NCBI GenBank assembly: GCA_945861345.1
Contig: CAMATX010000011.1
Location: 1 to 42,195, forward strand
Direction: 5' to 3'
Length of the DNA stretch: 42,195 bases
Source: Comamonas sp. lk
GTDB taxonomy: Bacteria; Pseudomonadota; Gammaproteobacteria; Burkholderiales; Burkholderiaceae_C
A program made the translations under genes and the position numbers. Below are positions 8,294-15,369 of this stretch, one piece after another (positions within the stretch are counted from its first letter, which is position 1; every line of letters begins with the position of its first letter). The notes under the pieces are model-generated. The model did not search any database and was not told the DNA's origin. It worked only from the letters and a program-made list of their open reading frames with translations.

Positions 8294-8916
8294 TCGAGCC
8301 CTTTGCCACCGGCTTTGCCACGAGCCTAGGTCTGATCGTGGCCATTGGCTCGCAAAACGCGTTCGTGCTGCGCCAGGGGATTTTGCGTTCGCATGTGCTG
8401 GCGCTGGTGCTGTTTTGCGGCCTCTCGGATGCTTTGCTGATCGCCGCTGGCGTGGCCGGGGCCGGTGCATTGGTGCAACTGCATCCGCAGGCGTTGCTGT
8501 GGGCGCGCTGGGGTGGGGCGGTGTTTTTGGTTGGCTACGCGCTGCTGGCGGCGCGCCGGGCGCTGCGGCCCGGCACCTTGACGCCTTTTGACGCGCCAGC
8601 GCTGCCTTTGCGCGCTGCTTTGACACTGTGCGCAGGCTTTACTTTTTTAAACCCCCACGTCTATTTGGACACGGTGGTATTGGTAGGCGTACTGGCCAAT
8701 GCCTGGGCCGCGCCGGCCAATGCGTGGTTTGGTCTGGGCGCCGCCTTGGCCAGCCTGGCCTGGTTTGCGGCGCTGGGTTTTGGCGCCCGCCTGCTGCGCC
8801 CGGTCTTTGCCAAGCCCCTGGCCTGGCGGGTGCTGGACGGGCTGATTGCCCTGACGATGGGCACTTTGGCGATGCTGTTATGGTTCGGTCCAGGGCCTGC
8901 AGTGGCCTCTTTATAA
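8290..8916 (+). CDS. argO: LysE/ArgO family amino-acid exporter
   Basis: Inner-membrane exporter of the LysE family; characterised close members export arginine or lysine. It is 208 residues with about six hydrophobic segments. The ArgO/LysE signature GSQNAFVLRQGILR follows the first segment, and FLNPHVYLDTVVLVG begins the fourth. The ATG overlaps the pncC stop by four bases (ATGA). No LysR-type regulator (ArgP/LysG) is adjacent, so substrate and control cannot be read from context. The argO symbol is by similarity only; a LysE-type exporter of another amino acid is possible. Confidence 0.88.
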   Translation: MIEPFATGFATSLGLIVAIGSQNAFVLRQGILRSHVLALVLFCGLSDALLIAAGVAGAGALVQLHPQALLWARWGGAVFLVGYALLAARRALRPGTLTPFDAPALPLRAALTLCAGFTFLNPHVYLDTVVLVGVLANAWAAPANAWFGLGAALASLAWFAALGFGARLLRPVFAKPLAWRVLDGLIALTMGTLAMLLWFGPGPAVASL

Positions 8917-8928
8917 CGAGGAGACTCC

Positions 8929-10572
8929 ATGTTGCTGAAGTTTTTCCACTCCATTTTCCCCCTGCGCTACCTGGCTTTTACGCTGTGTTTGTTGGGTTTT
9001 GCGCTGGCTTGCGCCGATTGGGCGATTGGCGGACATGTGCTTCCCGTGCTGGTACTAGGCTACTTGGTGGGTACCGGCTTTCACGACCTCATGCAAAACA
9101 AGCGGGCGATTTTGCGCAACTATCCGGTCATCGGGCATATGCGCTTTTTGTTGGAATTTATCCGCCCCGAAATCCGCCAGTATTTCATCGAGAGCGACAA
9201 CGAAGCGGCGCCGTTTTCGCGCGGCCAGCGTTCTTTGGTCTACCAGCGCGCCAAGGGCGAGTCTGACAAGCGCCCCTTTGGCACGCAGTTGGACACCGGG
9301 GCCAACGGCCACGAGTGGATGACGCACTCCATGGCGCCGACCACGGTGGACACGCATGACTTTCGCATCACCATCGGTCCCGATACCGCCCAGCCCTACC
9401 GTGCCAGCGTATTCAATATTTCGGCCATGAGTTTTGGGGCGCTGTCGGCCAATGCCATTGCTGCGCTCAACGCCGGCGCCAAGCGCGGCGGCTTTGCGCA
9501 TGACACGGGCGAGGGCTCGATTTCTATCCATCACCGCAAGCATGGCGGCGACCTGATTTGGGAAGTGGCCTCGGGCTACTTTGGCTGCCGCAATGACGAT
9601 GGCAGCTTCAATCCCGATAAATTCCAGGCCAATGCGCGTGATCCGCAAGTCAAGCTCATCGAGATCAAGCTCAGCCAAGGTGCCAAGCCTGGCCATGGCG
9701 GCGTTCTGCCCGGCCCTAAGGTGACGCTCGAAATCGCCCAAGCGCGCGGTGTGCCGGTGGGCGTGGACTGCGTCTCACCGGCGGCGCACAGCGCCTTTAG
9801 CACGCCCGTCGAGCTCATGGAGTTTGTTGCGCGTCTGCGCGAACTCTCGGGCGGTAAGCCCACCGGTTTTAAGCTCTGCGTAGGCCACCCTTGGGAGTGG
9901 TTTGGCATAGTCAAAGCGATGCTGCACACCGGCATCACGCCCGACTTTATTGTGGTGGATGGCACCGAAGGCGGCACCGGCGCGGCGCCTCTGGAGTTCA
10001 TCGACCATGTGGGCTCGCCCCTGCAAGAGGGGCTCATTCTGGTGCACAACACTTTGCGCGGCGCGGGCTTGCGCGATCGCATCAAAATCGGCTGCGCCGG
10101 CAAAGTGGTCAGCGCTTTTGACATTGCCCGCCTGATGGCTTTGGGCGCCGACTGGTGCAATAGCGCGCGCGGCTTTATGTTTGCCATCGGCTGTATCCAG
10201 GCGCAGGCCTGCCACACCGGCAACTGCCCCACAGGCGTGACGACCCAAGACCCGCTGCGCCAGCAGGCCCTGGTGGTGGGCGATAAGTCCGAGCGTGTCT
10301 ACCACTTCCACCAAAACACCTTGCATGCGCTCAAAGAGCTGGTGCAAGCGGCCGGCGTGCAGCATCCCAACCAGATCAACGCCCACCACATCGTGCGCCG
10401 CACCGGCGACCATTCGGTCGATAGCCTGGCGCACGCCTTGTTGCGCGAAATTCCTGAGGGCAGTTTGCTCAAAGACACGCTGACTGGCTTGCCTGCCGTC
10501 TACCAGCACCACTGGCCTATCGGCAGCGCGCACAGTTTTGCGCCGTTAGCGCAAACGGCTGCGGTGGCCTAG
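8929..10572 (+). CDS. FMN-binding glutamate-synthase-family protein, membrane-anchored
   Basis: A 547-residue protein related to the FMN-binding synthase domain of glutamate synthase, but without the glutaminase domain, so it is not a classical GltB. It starts with two hydrophobic segments (about residues 10-30 and 35-50), then a linker and the alpha/beta barrel. Barrel motifs include NISAMSFGALSANAI, GEGSISIHH, SQGAKPGHGGVLPG, FIVVDGTEGGTGAAPLEF and the Fe-S region IGCIQAQACHTGNCPTGV with the 3Fe-4S-type cysteine spacing. It has a strong ribosome binding site (gaggag, 7 bases before the ATG). The physiological role of this stand-alone, membrane-tethered class is not known; electron transfer or amino-acid oxidation are possibilities. 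Confidence 0.9.
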   Translation: MLLKFFHSIFPLRYLAFTLCLLGFALACADWAIGGHVLPVLVLGYLVGTGFHDLMQNKRAILRNYPVIGHMRFLLEFIRPEIRQYFIESDNEAAPFSRGQRSLVYQRAKGESDKRPFGTQLDTGANGHEWMTHSMAPTTVDTHDFRITIGPDTAQPYRASVFNISAMSFGALSANAIAALNAGAKRGGFAHDTGEGSISIHHRKHGGDLIWEVASGYFGCRNDDGSFNPDKFQANARDPQVKLIEIKLSQGAKPGHGGVLPGPKVTLEIAQARGVPVGVDCVSPAAHSAFSTPVELMEFVARLRELSGGKPTGFKLCVGHPWEWFGIVKAMLHTGITPDFIVVDGTEGGTGAAPLEFIDHVGSPLQEGLILVHNTLRGAGLRDRIKIGCAGKVVSAFDIARLMALGADWCNSARGFMFAIGCIQAQACHTGNCPTGVTTQDPLRQQALVVGDKSERVYHFHQNTLHALKELVQAAGVQHPNQINAHHIVRRTGDHSVDSLAHALLREIPEGSLLKDTLTGLPAVYQHHWPIGSAHSFAPLAQTAAVA

Positions 10573-10579
10573 CACCGCA

Positions 10580-10592
10580 GGGCCTCTGGCCC
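10580..10592. terminator. GC hairpin just after the glutamate-synthase-like gene
   Basis: A perfect stem of ggggc-class bases, GGGCC (10580-10584) and GGCCC (10588-10592), with a three-base loop, begins 8 bases after the stop codon at 10572. No T-run follows, so intrinsic termination is uncertain. A pause or mRNA 3'-end hairpin is as likely. Confidence 0.35.
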
Positions 10593-10664
10593 GTGACGGG
10601 GCCTCCACAGATATTTCAAAATGAGGGTTTGCTGGCAAACCATGCAATTAATGAGGATCTACCA

Positions 10665-11090
10665 ATGGAAATGATCGATTTGCTAAAAAAGGTCACCGCC
10701 GCCAGCGGATTTACGCACGCCGCAGGGGTGGAGGTCGTAGCGGCTGAAGTAGGAACCGTGACGCTGGCGTTGGCCAGAAAGCCCGAGCTGTTGCAGTTCA
10801 GCGGGTCGTTCCACGGCGGTGTGCTGGCAGGCCTGGCCGACCATTGCGCAGGCGCTGCGGCCACCACGACCTTGGCCCCCGGCAAGATTGCGGTGACGGT
10901 GGATTTGCACATCAACTACCTGGCGCCGGCCAATGGCGAGAAGATCAGCGCGACGGCCCAATGTGTGCAGACGGGAAGCACCTTGTGCGTGGTGTCCGTC
11001 AGCGTGACCTCCACGCGCGCGGGTGAGGCCAAGGTATGCGCTATAGCCACGGTGACTTTGCGCGTGGTGGATATGCCGCGGATGGGGTGA
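10665..11090 (+). CDS. PaaI-family hotdog thioesterase
   Basis: A 141-residue single hotdog-fold protein of the PaaI/YigI acyl-CoA thioesterase group. The start is the ATG at 10665 (MEMIDLLKKV), which has a gagg ribosome binding site about 9 bases upstream; the frame is open 24 codons further upstream without similarity. The FHGGVLAGLADHCAGAAA block (residues 47-65) carries the usual HGG substrate-helix motif with Asp as likely catalytic acid, and VDLHINYLAPA is the conserved central strand. The acyl substrate cannot be deduced from the neighbours. It lies 92 bases from the preceding gene and converges on the GFA-family gene. Confidence 0.88.
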   Translation: MEMIDLLKKVTAASGFTHAAGVEVVAAEVGTVTLALARKPELLQFSGSFHGGVLAGLADHCAGAAATTTLAPGKIAVTVDLHINYLAPANGEKISATAQCVQTGSTLCVVSVSVTSTRAGEAKVCAIATVTLRVVDMPRMG

Positions 11091-11144
11091 AGGGTATGCC
11101 CAAGTCGGGTTGGGGCTAGGCTCTGAAGGTCCCCTGGGCGGGCT

Positions 11145-11558
11145 TCAAGGCAACATCACATGATGCCCGTGGTCAACACTTTGCGGAACACCTGGGTCAA
11201 TCTCGTAATAATCGCCCGCCTCATCCGTGTAGATGTGCGCCGCTATCTTGAGTCCCTGCGGTTTGTCCAGACTGCCCGCGGCAATCGACACTCGCTCGCC
11301 ATCCGTCTCTTCAAAAAATAGGCTGGAGCCGCAGCGGTTGCAAAAGCCTCTGCGAAAGCCTTTTACTGCGCTGTACCACGCTAGCGTCTCCTGGCTTAAC
11401 AGTTCAAAGTTGGAGCGTCGACATGCGGTGGCCGCCACGAAATGACCGCTGCTTCTGCGACATTGCTCGCAATGGCAGGCTACGATTTGGCGCAGTGGCC
11501 CATGTACTGCATAACGCACAGTGCCACACATGCAGCCTCCAGTAATTGCTGTTTCCAT
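11145..11558 (-). CDS. GFA-family (glutathione-dependent formaldehyde-activating enzyme-like) protein
   Basis: A 137-residue zinc protein of the GFA/CENP-V family. Founding members bind the formaldehyde-glutathione adduct, but most members have unknown substrates. The seven conserved cysteines are visible: GGCMCGTVRY at the N terminus, ACHCEQCRRSSG, and FCNRCGSSLFF in the middle. The start is set at 11558 (METAITGGCMCG), with an agga ribosome binding site; an in-frame ATG lies 12 codons upstream. The gene and its 190-base upstream region have clearly lower G+C than the neighbours (about 50-60% in the lines I counted, against about 68%), and the gene points against the preceding operon. This suggests horizontal gain. 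Confidence 0.9.
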   Translation of the reverse strand: METAITGGCMCGTVRYAVHGPLRQIVACHCEQCRRSSGHFVAATACRRSNFELLSQETLAWYSAVKGFRRGFCNRCGSSLFFEETDGERVSIAAGSLDKPQGLKIAAHIYTDEAGDYYEIDPGVPQSVDHGHHVMLP

Positions 11559-11747
11559 TCGGTTTCCTATTGCTCGACCAGCGGTCTCACGCACAAATAA
11601 TGGCTAACCCTTGAAGCCAAAAAAACGGTACGCGCCATCACTGCCAGCCCAAGAGCAACAAGTCACCCTACGTTAACGCGTGCGTTGGGTCGGAACGCGT
11701 CATACGAGGGTCTCCGATCCATTGGCAAAAATCTCGCAATGAGGGAC

Positions 11748-12254
11748 TCAAGCACCCTGCGCCCGAATCTTCTTCACCAGCGCAGTCGTAGAGTAGCCCG
11801 CCACAAAAGGCAGCGCCAGCGCCTTGCCGCCCCAGGAATGCATCAGCGCTGTTTCGGGCAGCACGTCCATGTTGTAGTCGCCGCCCTTGACCAAAATATC
11901 CGGGCGGATCTGGGCAATCAGCGCTTTGGGCGTGAATTCGTCGAACCAAGTCACCAAGCTCACGGCCTCTTGGCTGGCCATCACGATGGCGCGGTCCATT
12001 TCATTGTTGAGCGGGCGGTCGTCGCCCTTGCCCAGGCGGCGTACCGAGGCGTCGGTGTTCAGGCCCACGATCAGGCTGGCCCCTAGCGCCCGTGCCTGTG
12101 CCAGGTAAACCACATGGCCGCGGTGCAGCACGTCAAACACGCCGTTGGTAAACACCCAGGGCCGGGGCAGCGTGGCCAGCGTTTGGCCCAGCGCCTCGCG
12201 CGCGCAGAGTTTGCCCAGCATCGCCGGCCCCGCTGCAGCAGGGATGTCGCTCAT
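11748..12254 (-). CDS. rfaE2: D-glycero-beta-D-manno-heptose 1-phosphate adenylyltransferase
   Basis: Transfers AMP from ATP to heptose 1-phosphate to give ADP-heptose for the lipopolysaccharide inner core. It is 168 residues and corresponds to the C-terminal (cytidylyltransferase-fold) domain of E. coli HldE; the kinase domain is a separate gene elsewhere, as in most betaproteobacteria. Motifs are VFTNGVFDVLHRGHVVYL with the HxGH nucleotide site (about residues 34-51), GLNTDASVRRLGKG and the C-terminal GYSTTALVKKI. Its ATG overlaps the stop of the di-iron protein gene (ATGA), so the two are cotranscribed; a functional link between them is not obvious. Confidence 0.94.
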   Translation of the reverse strand: MSDIPAAAGPAMLGKLCAREALGQTLATLPRPWVFTNGVFDVLHRGHVVYLAQARALGASLIVGLNTDASVRRLGKGDDRPLNNEMDRAIVMASQEAVSLVTWFDEFTPKALIAQIRPDILVKGGDYNMDVLPETALMHSWGGKALALPFVAGYSTTALVKKIRAQGA

Positions 12255-13123
12255 CCGTTAAGCCCGCTGGCGGCGCCGTCGTCGGGGCTGGCGCCTAGTT
12301 CGCGGGCCAGGGATTTGCGGTATTTGTTGAGCTCTTGCACGGTGGCAAAGCTGTGTTCCATTAAAAGGCTCATGTTGTGCAGTATGCGCTCGACCACCTT
12401 GTTTTCCCAGGTGGCGTCAAAACGAATTTGGCTGTCCAGCCATTGCGCCAGCCCATCGGGGTCGGGCAGGCGGCTTTGCACGGTGTCTAGCGGGTAGAGG
12501 GCTTTGTTCACATGCAAATTGGTAGGGTGCAGCGCCTGGGCGGTGCGCCGGGCGCTGGCCATGAGCACGCCGACCTTGGCAAACGCGCTTTTGGCCTCTA
12601 GCCCGACGTTTTGGATAGCCCGCTTCATGTACTTGAGGTAGGCGCCGCCGTGGCGGGCCTCGTCTTGGCTGAGCCGCGTGTAAATCACTTTGATGACGGG
12701 CTCGGTATGCCATTCGCTTGCCCGGCGGTACCAGTGGTTGAGCCGGATTTCGCCGCAAAAATGCAGCATCAAGGTCTCTAGCGGCGGGGCCGGGTCGAAC
12801 TCAAAGCGCACATTGTGCAGCTCCGCCTCGGTGGGCACCAGCTCGGGCCGAAAGCGGCGCAGGTACTCCATGAGCACCAAAGAATGCTTTTGTTCCTCGA
12901 AAAACCAGATGGACATAAAGGCCGAAAAATCGCTGTCGCCCCGGTTGTCGCGCAAAAACATTTCGGTGGCGGGCAGGGCCGACCACTCGGTGATCGCATT
13001 CATCTTGATGGTCAGGGCCTGCTCGTCGCTCAGGGCGGCGCCGTCAAAGCTAGACCAGGGGATGTCGCGCTCCATGTCCCAGCGGACTGATTCCAGTTGT
13101 CTGAAGAGTTCCGGGTACAGCAT
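12251..13123 (-). CDS. Ferritin-like di-iron protein, acyl-ACP-desaturase-like
   Basis: A 290-residue soluble four-helix-bundle protein with a full set of di-iron ligands: Glu46, Glu77 and His80 (EEQKH, 76-80), Glu125 and Glu155 with His158 (DEARH, 154-158). The motif text and the spacing (31, 48 and 30 residues between helices) are close to plant-type acyl-ACP desaturases. No membrane segment or signal peptide is present. I infer an O2-dependent oxidation, possibly of acyl chains; exact substrate is unknown. It starts at 13123 after an agaaagg ribosome binding site and diverges from the lipid-modification cluster, sharing a 140-base promoter region with it. It overlaps rfaE2 by four bases. 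Confidence 0.8.
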   Translation of the reverse strand: MLYPELFRQLESVRWDMERDIPWSSFDGAALSDEQALTIKMNAITEWSALPATEMFLRDNRGDSDFSAFMSIWFFEEQKHSLVLMEYLRRFRPELVPTEAELHNVRFEFDPAPPLETLMLHFCGEIRLNHWYRRASEWHTEPVIKVIYTRLSQDEARHGGAYLKYMKRAIQNVGLEAKSAFAKVGVLMASARRTAQALHPTNLHVNKALYPLDTVQSRLPDPDGLAQWLDSQIRFDATWENKVVERILHNMSLLMEHSFATVQELNKYRKSLARELGASPDDGAASGLNG

Positions 13124-13210
13124 GTCAACCTTTCTAGTGGGCCAGATTTTAGGCCCGGGTCAGGCTCCACCCCACTTGGCGGCGGGGCAAGAGAACTGGC
13201 AGTTACAAAA

Positions 13211-13245
13211 TAATACCGACCAGTCGCGCTCGTACTGTATAGTAC
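13211..13245. promoter_or_regulatory. Dyad-rich divergent promoter region of the lipid cluster
   Basis: Inside the 140-base spacer between the di-iron gene (start 13123) and the amine-oxidase gene (start 13264) are two inverted repeats. One is CGAC-ca-GTCG (13218-13227), in a context (taccgaccagtcg) resembling TetR-family operators. The other is GTACT-N4-AGTAC (13232-13245... arms 13232-13236 and 13241-13245). The second overlaps a tatagt sequence (13238-13243) that could be a -10 box. I found no clear match to the ChrR/sigma-E promoter consensus. Operator function is inference. Confidence 0.45.
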
Positions 13246-13263
13246 TCTTATGCAGGTCTCCCT

Positions 13264-14565
13264 ATGAAAATCGCTGTTATTGGCTCTGGAATCTCGGGTT
13301 TGGCCGCCGCCTACGCGCTGCGTGGCCAGGCCGAGATCACGCTTTTGGAGGCGGGCGACTACTTTGGCGGCCACACCCACACGGTGGATGTTCGCCTGGA
13401 CACGCCCCAGGGGCCGGTAACGCACGGGGTGGACACCGGCTTTTTGGTGTTTAACGACCGCACCTACCCGCAGCTGATCGCCTTGTTTGCCGAGCTCGGT
13501 ATCGAGAGCGCCGCCTCCGATATGTCGTTTTCGGTGCAAACCGCTGCCCGGCCTGGCAGCCCGGCGCTGGAGTGGTGCGGCACCTCGCTCGATGGCGTGT
13601 TTGCGCAGCGGCGCAATCTGCTGCGCCCAAGGTTTTGGCGCATGCTGGCCGATGTGGTGCGCTTTAACCGCATGGCCACTGCACTGGCGCTCAGCGACCA
13701 AGACGCCGCGCTCTTGCAGCCGCTGGGCCAGTTTTTGGACCAGCACCGCTTCTCGCAAGAGTTTCGCGACTGGTATTTCCTGCCCATGCTGGCCTGCATC
13801 TGGAGCTGCCCCACAGAGCAGATGCTGGCTTTTCCGGTGGCCACCATGGTGCGCTTTTGCCACAACCACGGCCTGATCCAGCTGACCGACCGTCCCCAGT
13901 GGCGCACCGTGCCCGGCGGCGCGCGGCGCTACGTTGAAAAAATCGTTGCAGGTGTCGCCGACAAACGCCTAAACGCCCCCGTGCAGTGGCTCAAGCGCGA
14001 GGACGATGGTGTGCTCGTGCGCGTGCAAGACCAGACAGAGCGTTTTGACAAAGTCATCGTCGCCACCCACAGCGACCAGGCGCTGGCCTTGCTGGCCGAC
14101 GCCAGCGTGGCCGAGCGTGCGGTGCTCAGCGCCATCGCCTACCACCCCAACACGGTGGTCTTGCACACCGATGCCTCGGTGCTGCCCCGGCGCCCCAAGG
14201 CCTGGGCGGCCTGGAATTACCACGCTGCGCCGCCGCAGGCAGGCGCGCCCGGTACCCAAAGTGCGGTGTGTCTGCATTACCTCATCAACCGCCTGCAGCC
14301 CTTGCCCTTCGCGCAGCCGGTGATCGTCTCGCTCAACCCGGATGCGCCCATCGACCCGTCCACGGTGCATGGCCGTTTTGACTACGCGCACCCGGTGTTC
14401 GACCTGGCGGCCATCGAGGCGCAAAAGCGGCTGCCTACGGTTCAGGGCCAGCGCCACACCTACTTTTGCGGCGCCTGGGCAGGCTATGGTTTTCATGAAG
14501 ACGGTTTGGCCTCGGGGCTGTCGGCGGCACGCGCTGCGCTGCAGCCAGCGGTCCAGGGGGGTTAA
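13264..14565 (+). CDS. FAD-dependent amine oxidase-like protein (NAD(P)/FAD-binding)
   Basis: A 433-residue flavoprotein with an N-terminal Rossmann dinucleotide site, IAVIGSGISGLAAAYAL at residues 3-19, followed by LLEAGDYFGGHTHTVDV; it is of the amine-oxidase/phytoene-desaturase-like fold. The C-terminal FAD-contact motif is seen around CGAWAGYGFHEDGLASG. Homologues occur at the head of clusters with DUF1365 and cyclopropane-fatty-acid-synthase genes, some of them in the singlet-oxygen regulon of Rhodobacter. The substrate is not established; modification of unsaturated acyl chains is a reasonable inference from context. It starts an apparent seven-gene operon; DUF1365 follows after two bases. 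Confidence 0.88.
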   Translation: MKIAVIGSGISGLAAAYALRGQAEITLLEAGDYFGGHTHTVDVRLDTPQGPVTHGVDTGFLVFNDRTYPQLIALFAELGIESAASDMSFSVQTAARPGSPALEWCGTSLDGVFAQRRNLLRPRFWRMLADVVRFNRMATALALSDQDAALLQPLGQFLDQHRFSQEFRDWYFLPMLACIWSCPTEQMLAFPVATMVRFCHNHGLIQLTDRPQWRTVPGGARRYVEKIVAGVADKRLNAPVQWLKREDDGVLVRVQDQTERFDKVIVATHSDQALALLADASVAERAVLSAIAYHPNTVVLHTDASVLPRRPKAWAAWNYHAAPPQAGAPGTQSAVCLHYLINRLQPLPFAQPVIVSLNPDAPIDPSTVHGRFDYAHPVFDLAAIEAQKRLPTVQGQRHTYFCGAWAGYGFHEDGLASGLSAARAALQPAVQGG

Positions 14566-14567
14566 AC

Positions 14568-15335
14568 ATGGCGCTGCACGGCGGTCCGCAGATAGGCTTT
14601 GGCCAGGTACGCCACACCCGCTTGCAGCCGGCGCGCCACGCTTTTGCCTATGCCACCTATTTTTTGATGCTCCCCATGCACCGCCTCGCCCAGGACGGCG
14701 GTCCGCTGGCACGCAACCGCTTTGCGCCCCTGAGCTTTTATGACTGCGACCATGGTGACGGACGCGGCCCGGCGCAGGGCGGCGCGCTGGCCTGGTTGCG
14801 GGAACTGTTGCAGTCCGAGGGCTTGGACGATGCGGATGGCGAGATCTGGCTGCATTGCTTCCCGCGCGTGCTGGGATTTACCTTTAAGCCGGTGAGTTTT
14901 TGGTACTGCCACCGGATGGACGGCAGTTTGCGCGCGGTGCTCGTCGAGGTCAACAACACCTTTGGCGAGCGCCATTGCTATTTGCTGGACCAGCCGCACT
15001 GGGGCCAGGAGTTGCGGGCCGATAAAGTCTTCCATGTCTCGCCGTTCTGTGCTGTGCAAGGCCAGTACCGCTTTCGCCTGATGGTCAATGCCGCCGGCGA
15101 CCGCACCGTGGCGCGGGTGGACTACGAGGATGCGCGCGGCGCCGTTTTGCAAACCAGTGTCAGTGGGAATTTGCAGCCGCTCACCCGCCAGGCCATGCGG
15201 CAGGCGCTGTGGCGCTACCCGCTGATGACGCTGGCCGTGGTCGGGCGCATCCACTGGCAGGCGCTGCGCCTGTGGATCAAACGCGTGCCATTTTTCCGCC
15301 AACCCCCGCCGCCGGCCGACTTTGTCAGCCGCTAG
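14568..15335 (+). CDS. DUF1365 family protein
   Basis: A 255-residue member of DUF1365, a family without established biochemical function. It almost always sits between a flavin amine oxidase and a cyclopropane-fatty-acid-synthase gene, as here. Typical features are GQVRHTRLQPARHAFAYATY at the N terminus, FTFKPVSFWYCHR, VEVNNTFGERHCYLL, KVFHVSPFC and RQAMRQALWRYPLMTLAVVGRIHWQA near the end. No signal peptide is seen; the C-terminal hydrophobic stretch (about residues 205-235) may contact the membrane. The ATG lies two bases after the upstream stop. I infer a role in acyl-chain modification with its neighbours. Confidence 0.9.
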   Translation: MALHGGPQIGFGQVRHTRLQPARHAFAYATYFLMLPMHRLAQDGGPLARNRFAPLSFYDCDHGDGRGPAQGGALAWLRELLQSEGLDDADGEIWLHCFPRVLGFTFKPVSFWYCHRMDGSLRAVLVEVNNTFGERHCYLLDQPHWGQELRADKVFHVSPFCAVQGQYRFRLMVNAAGDRTVARVDYEDARGAVLQTSVSGNLQPLTRQAMRQALWRYPLMTLAVVGRIHWQALRLWIKRVPFFRQPPPPADFVSR

Positions 15336-15369
15336 CGCCTTTGCCCATTCACTTCTGATCTTTCGCAAC

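Noticed and set aside
11091-11147. Terminator hairpin (TGAAG ... CTTCA) between the thioesterase and GFA genes.
   Set aside because: The stem is five bases with a 14-base unpaired loop and no T-run.
11595-11700. Possible integron attC site upstream of the GFA gene (ACCCAAC ... GTTAGCC on the minus strand).
   Set aside because: The right box does not fit GTTRRRY exactly, the inner boxes do not pair, and no second site follows the gene. It is kept only as a hint in the island finding.
11668-11949. Leftward frame overlapping rfaE2 with start near 11949.
   Set aside because: It lies in another frame inside the clear rfaE2 coding region and has no similarity that I recognise.
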